Assembly (NCBI GenBank): GCA_028023455.1
Contig: JAQFVV010006271.1
Coordinates: 4,868,366 to 4,932,365 of the forward strand
Source: Epiperipatus broadwayi
Lineage: Eukaryota > Onychophora > Udeonychophora > Euonychophora > Peripatidae
Direction of reading: 5' to 3'
DNA: 64,000 nucleotides
Below the pieces are notes generated by a model, which was not told the DNA's origin, did not search any database, and worked only from the letters and a program-made list of their open reading frames with translations. Shown in pieces: positions 51,991 through 62,933 of this stretch (position 1 is its first letter; each line of letters begins with the position of its first letter). Made by a program: the position numbers and the translations under genes.

Positions 51991-52975
51991 AATCATTGTC
52001 ATCATTTAAGATTTAAAATATTTCGATATTGGGAAGTCATTTTTAACCAACAAAATATACTAGTCATTGTTATCAGATAAACCAGTACTAGCTATAGCAA
52101 CTGAATAAAGTTACTGTGAAATCCATGGAGTGCATTATGCTTATCTCCAATAATAGGTTCTTTTAACAAAGAATTCTTCCCCTTCCTCTTTACATATATA
52201 TAAGACCAATCATGGTAACATGCACACACCGGTGCTATTTATAATAACCATAAAAAATATCAAAAAAAGTTAATAAGTTGAAAAAGAAACTTGATCATTT
52301 TTATTCAAGTTTAGCTGAGTACATGGGTTTTCCACAGGAACCACTAGAATTATTTAAACCTAGATAAATATTATCTGACTATAGTGTACTGGATTCAAAC
52401 CCATTCAGTATATATTTTAATACACATGGCTTAGATGACTAATGATCAACAACAAAAAATGGCATTCTTATATTTTATCCATATTAATAAAATTATAAGA
52501 TCCCAATACCATAAAATTTATATACCCAACACTCTTATAGACATTATTAGCTCAGATAATGTATATATTGACATACAGATGCAAGTATAGTCTAACTAAT
52601 AGCTTTCAAATACACATAGTGAAGACCATTACTTAGTTATATGGCCATTAAACTTAGTTACTTAATTTGCTTATTCATTGTAAGACAGTGATGATGATAA
52701 TGGTGATATCAACCATAGCTTTTATAAAGAACTCTTAACAACAAATTTATCTTTCATAAACTTTTAGGCACTTCCTTAAAATCATCTTATATTAAACTGG
52801 GATTTAATTATAATCCTCCCTAGCATTTATATATGTTTATGGTTATATTTACTCAAAATACTTTTATAGCTAAAACTATAACACAATCATTAATATTTAC
52901 CAGTGATGATGAATGATCATCACGCATCTTACCACATGATATTTAATTTTTTATAACCCCTACTTACTAAACATA
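51991..52975. other. AT-rich non-coding stretch
   Basis: No gene, repeat partner or motif recognised. Confidence 0.5.
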
Positions 52976-53355
52976 TTAAAATTAAAGTGAGAAAGTGCAA
53001 ACCTCTCGAGCACTTAGCCAATCAGATCGCAAATACTGAGACAGAGAATTACTGTCTGCGCTGTGTAAAAATAAATATTATTTACATATATTGCTGCAAG
53101 TTATAACATCGAAAAACTACTGCATAGTAAATCGAAAGATTTCATGCTGTATGTTTATAATTAGAACTCAGTGAATTGAGTGTGAAGATACTTAAGATTC
53201 ACACTTTCATATCTAAGTACTTTGGACTGACTTGGATATATAGAAAGATAAGTAAAGAAGATAGTGGAACCACTGTCTTCTTAAATTCTCTGTCTCAGTA
53301 TTTGCGATCTGATTGCCTAAGCGCTCGAAAGGTTTGCATTCTTTCAGTTTAATTT
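52976..53355. mobile_element. MITE-like element with about 72-bp terminal inverted repeats
   Basis: The left arm 52976-53050 ('AAAATTAAAGTGAGAAAGTG' outward end, 'GATCGCAAATACTGAGACAG' inner part) is inverted at 53284-53355 with a few mismatches. The interior of about 230 bp has no ORF. A motif 'TCTGCGCT.TGTAAAAATAAA' occurs inside next to the left arm (53054-53080) and again just outside the right arm (53361-53385) in direct orientation, so the true element may extend beyond the right arm. No clear target duplication. Confidence 0.7.
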
Positions 53356-56300
53356 CAAGACTATCTGCGCTTTGTAAAAATAAATATTAAACATATTAAT
53401 TATTTTTAAGATTTGATTTAATGATTATTATTTGTTCAGCAATGACGGTGATCATAAGTCGTGGACACAACATAATTTTAGCTTTTATCATTAACCTCTA
53501 GTTATTAAAAAAAAAACTTGGTTATATGTCAAGTGTAAGCCTTAAACATCCTTATATGTAAATCATTATCCTACATTTAATATTAATGGGTGATGATGAT
53601 CAATTAAAATGATAGAATCAAGAGAAGACAAAAAATATAACAATATTAATAATAATAACTGGGAAACCAAATATCATATAATTATATTTATTCACACTTT
53701 TTTTTTAATAAAGCAAATTACTAAATATACAAGTGACTCAATTAAATATATAATTAAGCAAAATATTTTAATAGTATATGCGTAGCCAACTAATTTTATA
53801 TATCTGCTCATGTTACTACATATTTTGAAATAAGCTGACTTAATGACATAAAAAATATTCTATTGAATGCTTATTCAAGATTTTCCTACTTATTACATAT
53901 CATAAAGGTAATTTTAATTTATGTAAAGTGTGTGTTTTTCATTACTTTCGTACATATGCTAAACCCTTCTCTTTAATATTCTATATTTAAATTAACTATG
54001 CATAACCTATTTTGATGAGTTGGAATAAGCAGTCACACACTCACACACCCTATGATATTTCAACATATATATTTAAAATATGTACCTCTATATTATGGAT
54101 TAATATATAAATCACATATATAAAAAATATTATAGCAAATTTGAGCAAAAAAAACCCAATATATCAAATTTAATATGCAAAGAAATAAATTAAAAAACAT
54201 TATATATATATATTGTAACGGTAAGAATTGTCCCTCCATGCAACAAAATCTAGAACACAGGCAAAATACACTAAAGCTGGTTGAGTATGGATACTGGGAT
54301 CCAGAATCCAAACAACATTCAACCCTTTCACATCTGCTCAATGATTTAATATCCTATGGATGACATTTCTCAATGTACACATACATTCAATTAACCCTCG
54401 GTATGGCAGTCACTGCTGGTAGAACAAAAGACTCCTAATTTAACTAATTTATCACTGAATTTGGTCGGATATACACACATAAGACTAAGTATTTAATTAA
54501 AATATCAATGATTGCCTATAAAATATAATAGAATAATCTACCTATAGATATAATGATGTAGGTGCAAATTAAACTAGAGTTGGAAAAATGAACTTTACGG
54601 ACAATAAAATATGCAAACAAGTTATAGTTTTAAATATTATTAATTTAATAAACAATAGCAAACAACAAATCAAGACATACCAAATTATATGATGGAAACA
54701 TGAGATAATATGCTTGCAGGCATATATAACTAATGAGATTAATGTTACATATCTCACTATAAATATTTAATAAAGTGTGGTGCGGTATTGGAGTTTATGC
54801 CTATTTTATTAATATGGCAAATTTCTAGCTCTTTTGTAGTCTGCTAGATCATGCGGAACTTTATAGTCAAAGTTATTTAACTAACTATCATAGCGTTCTT
54901 TGGTGTCTATTTAATACAAAGTTAAATTAAGCATGTAATTAGGCTGAGAGATACACAGGCTGGCGTGTTAACCTAGATTAGGAGGTAAACTAATGCTAGA
55001 TAAGCATTTAATATAAAAAAAAGAGAAACCTGGTTTAATATAGGTTTGCCTATATCCTTTATGGCACATATTAATATATTAATTAAGCAAAAAGGTGCGA
55101 ATGGGTCATTATTCATGGGCTTCAGTCTCCAAAGACTCGGTTTGCCCTAAAACCGCTCAACTTGCTACGAATAAGAACATTAGTAGTTCAGGGAATCGGA
55201 TAAGCGTATGAATCATCTAGGTCCTTGTGCCTAGTTCTAAAAGTGTGCTTGAACCCGAACTAAAGAGGATGAGTCTGGCCTCCACCAGCACATCATCAAG
55301 AATCATGCAGCAAGCTGATAAGTGTACATTGCATACTTTGTAAGGACACATCCACAACTTATACATATATATAACGCAATTGTGTAACATTATATTACCG
55401 TGCCTTAAAATTAGATAGCATCTATTTGCATATCTATATAATCCAGTTCTCCAATTTAGTATTTTAAATATACTATTTAGGGACTAAATGAATTAGTAGC
55501 CTAGCTTAATATTATCACCTACATTTCAACATATATAAATCTAAAGAGGACAAAGCATATTTGCGGGGTTAATTATGAATAAAACATTAAAATATGCTTT
55601 GAGAATATCTCTATGGCTAGTTCCGATGATATACGAGTTACATATATAAATAGTTATATTTCATAACTAGAATTAAGCAAACTACAACTTTAATTAGATA
55701 ACTGATTATTGTAATATTAATACCCAAAACTTAATAAGTAAAATAATAATATGATCTCAAAACAGTGAGTGAGCATGAAGAATAATAATTCAATTAGTTA
55801 ATATTAAATTATAGCGAAGATTAGAAATTATCTTTGCGAATTGATAAGCTAAAATTATATTTATAAATGCTCACGGTTTCGAGTCATTTGGCATATTAAA
55901 TACACATATAATAATAAAATGATAAAATCATAGAATAAATTGAGTAGATTTTAGAAATAGGCATAAAAAGTCCGCAGAAAATTATACATTTAAAATAGAT
56001 TATTAGGAGTTTTACATTTTAAAAGAGAATTCAAGTTTTACATTATAAAAGAAAATTCAAGTTTTACAATCAGACAAGATTTAGCATTTTACAATCAGGC
56101 AAGATTTAGCATTTAACAATCTTCTTTGTAGATTTTAGTAAAAGTATTTGAGAAAGGCAGATTTAATACATAGCTAGCTTTTAAAAGAAAGACATGAAAG
56201 TCACAGTTTATAAACAGAATTCTGAGAAAAATTTACCATTCTGTTGATTTCCATTGCAGTTAGTTTTTAAGCACTTGGGACAATAATAAGTTGACACTTG

Positions 56301-57078
56301 ATCATGATTGAAATTTAATGGAGTTTGCTTGGCTGGTGTACAGCATTATATTTTAGGCATTATATTTTAGGCATTACATTTCATTGGACCAAAGCTCCCC
56401 ATTCACCACGAGAAAAGCGGCAATTTTTAGCACCTTCCTACTCCCTCATTTTAGTGTGAAACTGATGTGGATTCAACTTACAAATCATTTAATATATCTC
56501 CTCTTTTTTTGGCAACAAAACTTTAAGTATTTATACTTTTAAACTCTGTCAACCTGTTAATTTTTAGGAGCTTGAATGTAGCTGAAAAGTCTATTTATTT
56601 ATTTTAGAAAAACATATTTAATATTTACACCAGGTAGAGAAACTCATTTATTTATTTTAAAGACACATTTTTAAATTATAACAAGTAATTTAGATTTTGT
56701 TTTCCTGTACAATGCATGACCTACTTCAAAAATTGTTTACAAAAATCAAATGTTATTTTGGACAAAATTACTTTAGTAATTAGTAAAAGACATTTTATAA
56801 TCATAAGTGGTAGAATAAATGCAGAACAACAGGAAATATAAGTACATGATTTCAATAATACAACAATAAAGTTGCTAAATAATTTAACTAAAATATTTCT
56901 TAAAGTAAAAATATTTATAAAATGTATTTCTTAAACTAGAAATATCTATAAATTGAATATACATATCTGTAAAATATATCAATTAACATAACAATAATTT
57001 AAAATAAAATATTTCTTAAATCCGAAATCTTTATAAAATCAATATATCTGTAATCTATACATATACAATTAAATTACA
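53356..57078. other. Mostly AT-rich non-coding stretch
   Basis: No supported gene. The frames at 54093-54757 are short and overlap on both strands. Two sub-regions stand out: a GC-richer block at about 55085-55345, including 'CTCCAAAGACTCGGTTTGCC' and 'GAGTCTGGCCTCCACCAGC', of unknown identity, and short tandem duplications at 56010-56115. Confidence 0.45.
56010..56115. repeat. Short tandem duplications
   Basis: Two adjacent two-copy repeats: a unit containing 'AAAATTCAAGTTTTACA' and one containing 'CAAGATTTAGCATTT.ACAATC'. Units are about 26 bp each. Slippage products. Confidence 0.75.
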
Positions 57079-57092
57079 GACATGCTTCTTGC

Positions 57093-57150
57093 ATATATAT
57101 ATATATATATATATATATAAGATATATATATATATATATATATATATAGA
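57093..57150. repeat. (TA)n microsatellite with central interruption
   Basis: TA/AT dinucleotides interrupted by 'ATAAGATAT'; nearly palindromic. Confidence 0.9.
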
Positions 57151-57619
57151 TATTGTGACGTTTATTTATATACGTTACAAATATATTGGCATTTTGGTAA
57201 AAGCTAAAAAAAGTAAATTTAGATTTTTTTTTGATTAGTATAATTTTTGTTAAAAACGTACAATGAGAGTTAAATTATTCTTTCGGTATTTTTTTTTATG
57301 TGATTAGTAATAACAGTAATTGGAGAGAACAAAAGAATTCCAAAAGTAAGAAAAAAAGATAAGCTGAAAGTAGAAATACCCAAATTAATTAAAGATGGCC
57401 GAAAACTTGAAGAAAATATAAGACTTTAGTACATAAAATTTTTAAAGACTGGATAAGATTAAAAGGCATGGCAATGAGCATGCGTAGAAGTCCTGAAAAC
57501 TGGATATCAAAGAGGAGGGATCCGGTTTGAAGGAATGCTCTTGTCTCGTTTTGTTTCTCTAGTTGGTCTTGGATAACATTTAATATATCCAAGATCGTCG
57601 CTGCTGAAGGAATTCCGGC

Positions 57620-57778
57620 ATGTCGTACAGTGAACCTGAGCTCCTGAAAACATCGGACCTCATCGATGTACCACCAGGAAAAGCCTTGCAGGACCGACTG
57701 GGGAAATGGACCACAGAACAAGCAAGAACCAAAAGGCCGAGCTCATTATTACCAAAATCATGCATAGATATCTACTAA
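57620..57778 (+). CDS. Small 52-aa ORF, candidate host gene exon
   Basis: A 52-codon frame beginning 'MSYSEPELLKTSDLIDVPPG' and ending '..LLPKSCIDIY' with TAA at 57776. Unlike all other short frames here it has balanced amino acids (Pro, Asp, Glu, Lys, Arg, Thr) and GC-rich codons in a visibly GC-richer island (about 57470-57770). The ATG has G at -3. An in-frame TGA at 57605 fixes the start. About 60 bp upstream, 'CGTTTTGTTTCTCTAG' (ending about 57563) looks like a polypyrimidine tract with AG acceptor, so the ORF would lie in an exon whose first part is 5' untranslated. No domain, signal peptide or membrane segment recognised, and I do not know the family. A 110-codon frame lies antisense but runs into AT-rich sequence. 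Could also be one exon of a larger gene or a mobile-element fragment. Confidence 0.4.
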   Translation: MSYSEPELLKTSDLIDVPPGKALQDRLGKWTTEQARTKRPSSLLPKSCIDIY

Positions 57779-58297
57779 TGAATTCATGAAACTCACCGGA
57801 AGAATAATTATCCTGATTGTGACAAAGTTAACCAGTTAAAACTACTCGTAAAAATATACGTATAAAGAATCCCTCGATAGTCACTTTAATTTTCTCTATA
57901 TGAGAGACTCTTATGTAACCAAGAACTTTTTGTTTATTTTTAACCGATATTTACTTTCCGATATTTCCTAACCTGAATTAAATGGTTCTCTCCAAGAAGT
58001 ATTAAATAGCTATTTAACCGATAAATATTTTAGTTTGTTAGAATAAAAGAGATTATGCTTCTTTATCAACCTTTTTTTTTTCATTGTGCGTTATTAATAG
58101 TAGTTATTTTTTTTATTATTAAATTTGTTTTTAGTGAAATAAGATTTAAACGTAGTTACCTCTGCCAATATGCTTCAATACGCCCAGGGCTAATAATACA
58201 GAAAAATCATTGACATTCTCATTACGATAGAATTACCGTCCCCTTGAAAAAAAAATAATATAAAGAATCTTTTATTTTTCTTTGTCTTACAACTTAC
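57779..58297. other. Non-coding spacer
   Basis: AT-rich; nothing recognised. Confidence 0.4.
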
Positions 58298-58349
58298 GAG
58301 AGGTGCTGGCGACATATTTCAGCGGATTCTTAGGAGTCCTTGGTGCCAT
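58298..58349 (-). CDS. Candidate first coding exon (17 codons, then GTAAGT donor)
   Basis: The - strand reads ATG at 58349 with 'MAPRTPKNPLKYVASTS', followed directly by 'GTAAGT', a consensus splice donor. Composition is less AT-rich than its flanks. It is too short to identify. Joining it to the acceptor-like site near 57701 gives only a short frame, so no downstream exon can be proposed in this window. Speculative. Confidence 0.15.
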
Positions 58350-58700
58350 AGTAAATAAAAGTCAAAAGTTGATTTTATGTCAATAGCACAAATTCGTAAC
58401 AATTAATAGGCTGGAGTTGATCAGGAAAAATAGCTGTGTTAAGTAAGAATAGAAATACAACTTTCTTTTTTTTCCTTGATACAGCTTGATCAACTCACGC
58501 TCAAATATACATTTGGGGCGTATAGTGGTCTAGTAAAACGGAAAACGCTACAATATATATATATATATATGATTCTGCATATATAATAATTTAATGTTAT
58601 TCACATGAATACTCTGAGGGGGTTTAAACCTGGCATATGGATAGATGTGTGGGTAAAATAAGTGAAATGGGCAGATGAATGAAACTGACCATTTCAATAT
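58350..58700. other. Non-coding spacer with short (AT)n
   Basis: Includes (AT)n at 58552-58571 and a tRNA B-box-like patch ('GGTTTAAACC', near 58620) without a partner A box. Confidence 0.4.
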
Positions 58701-58704
58701 ATAT

Positions 58705-58750
58705 ATAATTAAGCAACCTATATATATATATATATAGGTTGCTTAATTAT
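58705..58750. repeat. Perfect 46-bp palindrome
   Basis: 'ATAATTAAGCAACC' and its exact reverse complement flank a (TA)n core. Possibly the minimal remnant of a fold-back element, or a site of palindromic slippage. Confidence 0.9.
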
Positions 58751-60296
58751 CATAATGAATGAAGAACAATAATAAAAAATACATTTTACTATTACAACAT
58801 ATAATAAAGAAAATCAAAAAATAATGAAAAATTAAGTTTAATGATTTTAAACTGTGTTAGTGTATTGTTATGTAATAGTGAGAATAAAACAATCAATAAA
58901 CAAGCTCTTAATGTTTATGTATATAAAAAATGCTTGATTGTTGAAATTAAAATTTACTTTTAATAAGTAAATAAGAAAAATTGGTTAATTACATTTTAAA
59001 ATTACCCTATATCCATTTTCAGTTCTTATTAATGTCGCAGGTTTAACGTTCTCCCAATTTATAGCTTCAACTGGTTGGCTTGCTTGTTCCTATCATTTCA
59101 AAAGTGTTATTGCAAATACCATTAGATAAATGTGAACTGGTTGTTTTGCTTGTTCCTAGTATTTTAAAATAGTTATTGGAGACACTTTTAGATAAATTTG
59201 AAAAAAAAACTTTTAAAAACTTGATTTATAGATTAATCGAGGTTGCATATATGACTTTATTCATCTTCTTTCTTCTCTTCTTTTCTCTTCTGCCTCCATT
59301 CAAAAATGATGATTCTTTAATGGTCCAGGAGACAAAAAAACTAGCCTCTCATGATAGCATATGTAGTTGGTTTTGTATTTGGCCAATCTTTTGTTATTAA
59401 GGATTTGTATATGAGTCCACAGATAGACCAGTGACTTAACCCATAATTTGGGATTTCAAAGAAAAGAAAGTGAGTTTAGCCCAGCATCCTGATTATTTCA
59501 CACATAGCCAAAATATTTATAAGTACTATTATATATTATATTAAGAACTTCTTTCAAAGGATTCAGTTTAAATCCATATCTTATAAATGCACATCTTTTA
59601 TGCTGAATTCAAAGCAAAAGTCATATTTTCTTTTTCAATTTTTTTTTCTTTCTCTTTTAACTCTAACCTGAATATTCTACTAAAAATAACTGTTTAAATT
59701 CAATTGCCCATCTCTTTAAACTTTAAAACAACTGCATTTTTTTTTCAACTTTAACAACTGCATTTTTTTAACATTAAAACAACTGCATCTCTCTTTTTAA
59801 TAGAAATGAATGACTTTTAATATTGTTTCACTCAATTTATATTCTAAATTTCTGATTAAAAGGCCACCTGCAAATATTGTCATTTTGAGATAAAATCAAA
59901 GTTTCACAAGCTGATGATCTATCACAATTAACAAGAAAAAACATTTCTATCTTTTCTTTATCTGGATATCTAAGATCCAGACAATACAAAACAATCTATA
60001 ATATCAATGATAAGTGTAAAAAAATGTTTTATGTTTAAAACAGCTGTACTCTCACACATGCACATTTTATCTATTAATCTTTTTACACCTTGACTCCTGG
60101 TCTGTTTTATTTAATAAAAAATCCAGCTAAATAATAAAATACTTTATTTATCAAAATAATAGATCATAAATATTACTTCTTGCAACCTTAAATTTACTAC
60201 TGCCTATTCATCTATCATCTATAAAGTATATATAACACATGCACACATAAATCTCTATATAAAAGATAAAATAAACTTTTTTTTAAATTAAAGATC

Positions 60297-60301
<5 letters not shown>
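58751..60301. other. AT-rich non-coding stretch with small tandem repeats
   Basis: No gene recognised. Two-copy repeat at about 59076-59205 (unit about 72 bp containing 'GCTTGTTCCTA'), and a three-copy repeat at 59722-59805 (unit about 33 bp containing 'AACAACTGCAT'). Confidence 0.55.

Positions 60302-60353
<52 letters not shown>
60302..60353. repeat. (AT)n at the PLE 3' end
   Basis: About 24 AT dinucleotides directly abutting the 3' terminus of the Penelope-like element, which may have inserted into or beside it. Confidence 0.93.
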
Positions 60354-60357
<4 letters not shown>

Positions 60358-60423
60358 TTCTAATGTTTTCACGGATAAAAGATGTCATATTATTATTACT
60401 ATTTGCGGGATATTCCGTGTAGT

Positions 60424-60488
60424 GAAAAAGCTAAATGCTGACGTTTCAGTACAATATCAAGTACCTTCCTCAGAGCGTCCTCTTTCTC
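60424..60488 (-). ncRNA. Hammerhead ribozyme (type I), copy in PLE 1
   Basis: On the - strand: distal helix I 'GAGAAAG', internal loop, proximal 'GCU', then core 'CUGAGGA' (60467-60473 on +). Helix II of about 5 bp with one bulged G follows, capped by an eight-base loop, then core 'GAAA', a minimal helix III 'AC/GU' with no loop, the cleavage triplet 'GUC' (60440-60442), 'AGC' and distal 'CUUUUUC'. Helix I pairs as 3 bp plus 7 bp around an internal loop. All conserved core nucleotides are present. The self-complementary 'ACGU' suggests helix III forms between two copies, so tandem dimers would cleave. Hammerheads in PLEs are established; folding was done by hand. Confidence 0.75.
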
Positions 60489-61444
60489 AAATCATAAGAA
60501 TGCATGTGAGATTTAAAATCGTTTTTATCGTTTTCTTTCTCCTCATATTTAAATTCTATTGGTTGAGAAGTTTTAAAATTTATTTTCTCTTCCAATAGTT
60601 TCTTCCAAATGTTGTTAATCTTCTTTAACTCAAACCTTTCATTTATGCTCTTGGGCCTTTTAAAAATCTCTATAGCTTCTCTTAGCAATCTCTGGTCATA
60701 TTGTTCAATTTTTGCTAAACTATTTGTTTTTTCAAAATTGATATCATGATTTGTTAATTTAATATGAGAATAAATAGCTGATGAATTGGATTTTTCTCTC
60801 ACTGCCAGAATGTGTTCTTCCTTTCTAATATTTATTATACGATTAGTCTGTCCTATATATGTATGTGGACAGACCCTACATGGAATTTCATACACACCAT
60901 GACACTCCAAAGCAATATTATCTTTAGGAAGAGGAAATATTTCTCTAATTTTTTTATAAGTAGTGTAAATTGTGTGAATATTATTATTCTTTAAAATGTT
61001 ACCAATTCTATCAGTTACTCCTTTAATATATGGCAAAATTGTCTTAATTTTTGATGTATCAAAATCTTTTTTTTTTTGATATGTATAAGCCCTATTAATA
61101 ATTTTGTAATTAAAACCATTATGAAGAAGCATTTTATTAGTAGCAAAAAGGTCCCGGTGAAAATGGCTATCATCAGAAAGTCTCTTTGTTCTATCCAATA
61201 ATGTCTTTGCCACTGAAAATAGTTGTGCAGGATGGTGATGAGAGGAAAAATGCAGATATCTCCCAGTGTGTGTTGTTTTTTTATATATATACCATGGGAT
61301 AAAGAACCATCTAACCCTTCTTTCAATAAAAACATCTGAAAAAGGTAATTGATTATTATTTTCTATTTCCATGGTAAATTTAATATTGTTGTGAAGAGAG
61401 TTTAAAAAATTAAAAAAGTCATCAAGAGCATGCTTACCATGAGG
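60470..61444 (-). pseudogene. PLE reverse transcriptase thumb / linker and GIY-YIG endonuclease
   Basis: A 300-codon frame from Met 61372, open upstream to the TAG at 61447 in the same frame as the reverse transcriptase. The first 150 or so residues contain PLE thumb and linker motifs ('FSSHHHPAQLFSVAKTLLDR'). The endonuclease follows with 'GVY' at residues 159-161, a Cys cluster (C157, C165, C168), 'YIGQT' at 172-176, an Arg/His helix ('IRKEEHILA') and a catalytic Glu near residue 232 ('LREAIEIF'). GIY-YIG enzymes nick DNA to start PLE insertion. All key residues are present. The stop codon TGA lies inside the hammerhead core. Premature stops upstream make the polyprotein broken. Confidence 0.88.
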
Positions 61445-62264
61445 CTAAATAACAAAGGTATCATCAACATACCTCAGCCATATAGATGGTTTTTTAATTG
61501 CTAAAGTCAAAATTTTATTTTTCAAATCCTCCATAAAAATAGAAGCTAATGCTGGAGAAATTGGTGAACTCATAGCTAGACGTGATGTTTGTTTATACAT
61601 CTGCCCATCAAAAACAAAAAATGTATTCGATAAGCAGTGTTCAATCAAAACCACAGCAAAATTAGGCAACTGAATATTTTTTAAAACTTGAGTCGCTTCA
61701 TTTACAGGTACACTAGTAAAAAGTGAAACAATGTCAAAACTTACCAAAATATCATTTTTAGTCAATTTAATATCCCGGATAAGCTCAAGAAAATGATTAG
61801 CATCTTTAACATATGATGACATCGTTGTTAAATGCGGCTGTAAAAATGAAGTCAAAAAACGAGCTAGTTTCTGTGTAGGTGAACCAACTGCACTTACAAT
61901 CGGTCTCAATGGAATATCTGGCTTGTGAACTTTTGGTAAACCATATAATTTTGGATAAAAAGAAGATTTTTCCCTCGGAGTAAGCTGTATCTTTGTTTCT
62001 AAATCTAGATCAGTAGAATAAATTAATGCTTTCGTTTTTTTTTCAAGATAAGTCATAGGATCTCTATAAATTTTTTTTATAAATATTATCATTTAATAAA
62101 TCATATATTTTTTTAAAATAATCAGCCTTATTTAAAATTACTGTAGTATTACCCTTATCTGCCGGAAGAATAGTAATAGATTTGTCATTTTTTAAAGCAA
62201 ACAAAGCTCTTCTTTCATTAATTGATAAATTAGTTTTAGGTGGTTTTGCTTTATTTAAAATATC
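61445..62264 (-). pseudogene. PLE reverse transcriptase core
   Basis: After the first TAG (62267) the sequence continues 'ILPADKGNTTVILN' (a PLE N-terminal RT motif). After a frameshift near 62070 it enters the frame 61445-62092. That frame has 'YGLPKVHKPDIPLRPIVSA' (PLE hallmark), 'VSFDIVSLFTSVPV' (catalytic Asp of motif 3), 'MSSPISPALASIF' (motif 4, normally MGSP...; Gly is Ser here) and 'WLRYVDDTFVI' (catalytic D-D, motif 5). A TAG follows directly. Penelope reverse transcriptases are related to telomerase and copy the element RNA at the nicked target. Confidence 0.88.
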
Positions 62265-62933
62265 CTATATTTTTCCCCTCACTATATCTGCATCCCCGCA
62301 AGGTATTTTTGATAGACTACTTTCCACTCTGCAAATAATATCCTCAAAAGGTAATTTTGTTGGTGTTATTGCAAAATTAAAACCTTTATTTAAAACTTTA
62401 AGTTCAAAGTCTGGTAATTTTCTATCAGATAAATTCTTTACAGCGTGCACACTTCCTCGTTCAGACAAAGACAAAGATGCCATTTCCTGTTTCTTTGTAA
62501 GTAGTTTGTTAAATTTATTCATTTGCCTTCGAAATTTAAAATCACCTTCTTTAGTCACTCTAAAATAAACGATTTTATCACAAATTGACCATAATGTTGG
62601 ATGAAACGTATTACTTAATAAAAGGCGGAGTTGTAACATTTTTTTATCTAAAAAGTCTAACTTTTTTCTTGTATTTCTAATAAAAGAAGTTAAAATATCA
62701 AAACTTGCCTTATTCAAAACTGCGTCAATTTTCTTCGTATGCGTATGGAAGGAAATTTTACAACAGCTAGGATAAAGTCCATTTCTTTTACAGTTGAGTA
62801 AAAATTGAAGATCATAAACGGCTTTAATTTTCTTCACACACATTCTTTCAAAACACCTCCATTCTGTAAACCAATCTTTCCCGTAAAGATGAATAATGTT
62901 AATTCTAATGTTTTCACGGATAAAAGATGTCAT
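62265..62933 (-). pseudogene. PLE N-terminal region
   Basis: A 222-codon frame, Lys/Leu/Phe-rich, with a Cys/His-containing stretch ('CKRNGLYPSCCKISFHTHT') in its first third, and ending at a TAG. It precedes the reverse transcriptase in the usual PLE order; function is poorly known. The annotated ATG at 62933 lies within the 3'-terminal segment of the upstream PLE copy (which ends at 62899), so translation of this copy would start in the neighbouring copy's end. A start after 62898 is also possible. Confidence 0.7.

Larger units (their letters stand above)
60354..62898 (-). mobile_element. Penelope-like element (PLE), nearly complete copy
   Basis: The - strand element of about 2.5 kb encodes an N-terminal region, a Penelope-type reverse transcriptase and a C-terminal GIY-YIG endonuclease, the diagnostic architecture of PLEs. 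The coding region has two in-frame TAG stops (62267 and 61447) and one frameshift in an A-run near 62070; otherwise it is intact. Its 3' end carries a hammerhead ribozyme motif. Directly upstream on the element strand lies the 3' end of a second, truncated copy. This is the tandem arrangement in which the partial upstream copy acts as a 'pseudo-LTR'. Confidence 0.92.

Noticed and set aside
57389-57765. 110- and 61-codon - strand frames over the GC island
   Set aside because: They overlap the + strand 52-codon ORF, mutually exclude each other, and the longer one runs into AT-rich sequence with a degraded composition. Kept only as the alternative if transcripts prove antisense.
58600-58660. tRNA B-box-like patch (GGTTTAAACC)
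   Set aside because: No A box at the right distance and no second copy; a chance match is likely in AT-rich sequence.
60812-60994. 60-codon + strand frames here and at 63358-63540
   Set aside because: Antisense to the PLE GIY-YIG domain; duplicated only because the PLE is duplicated.
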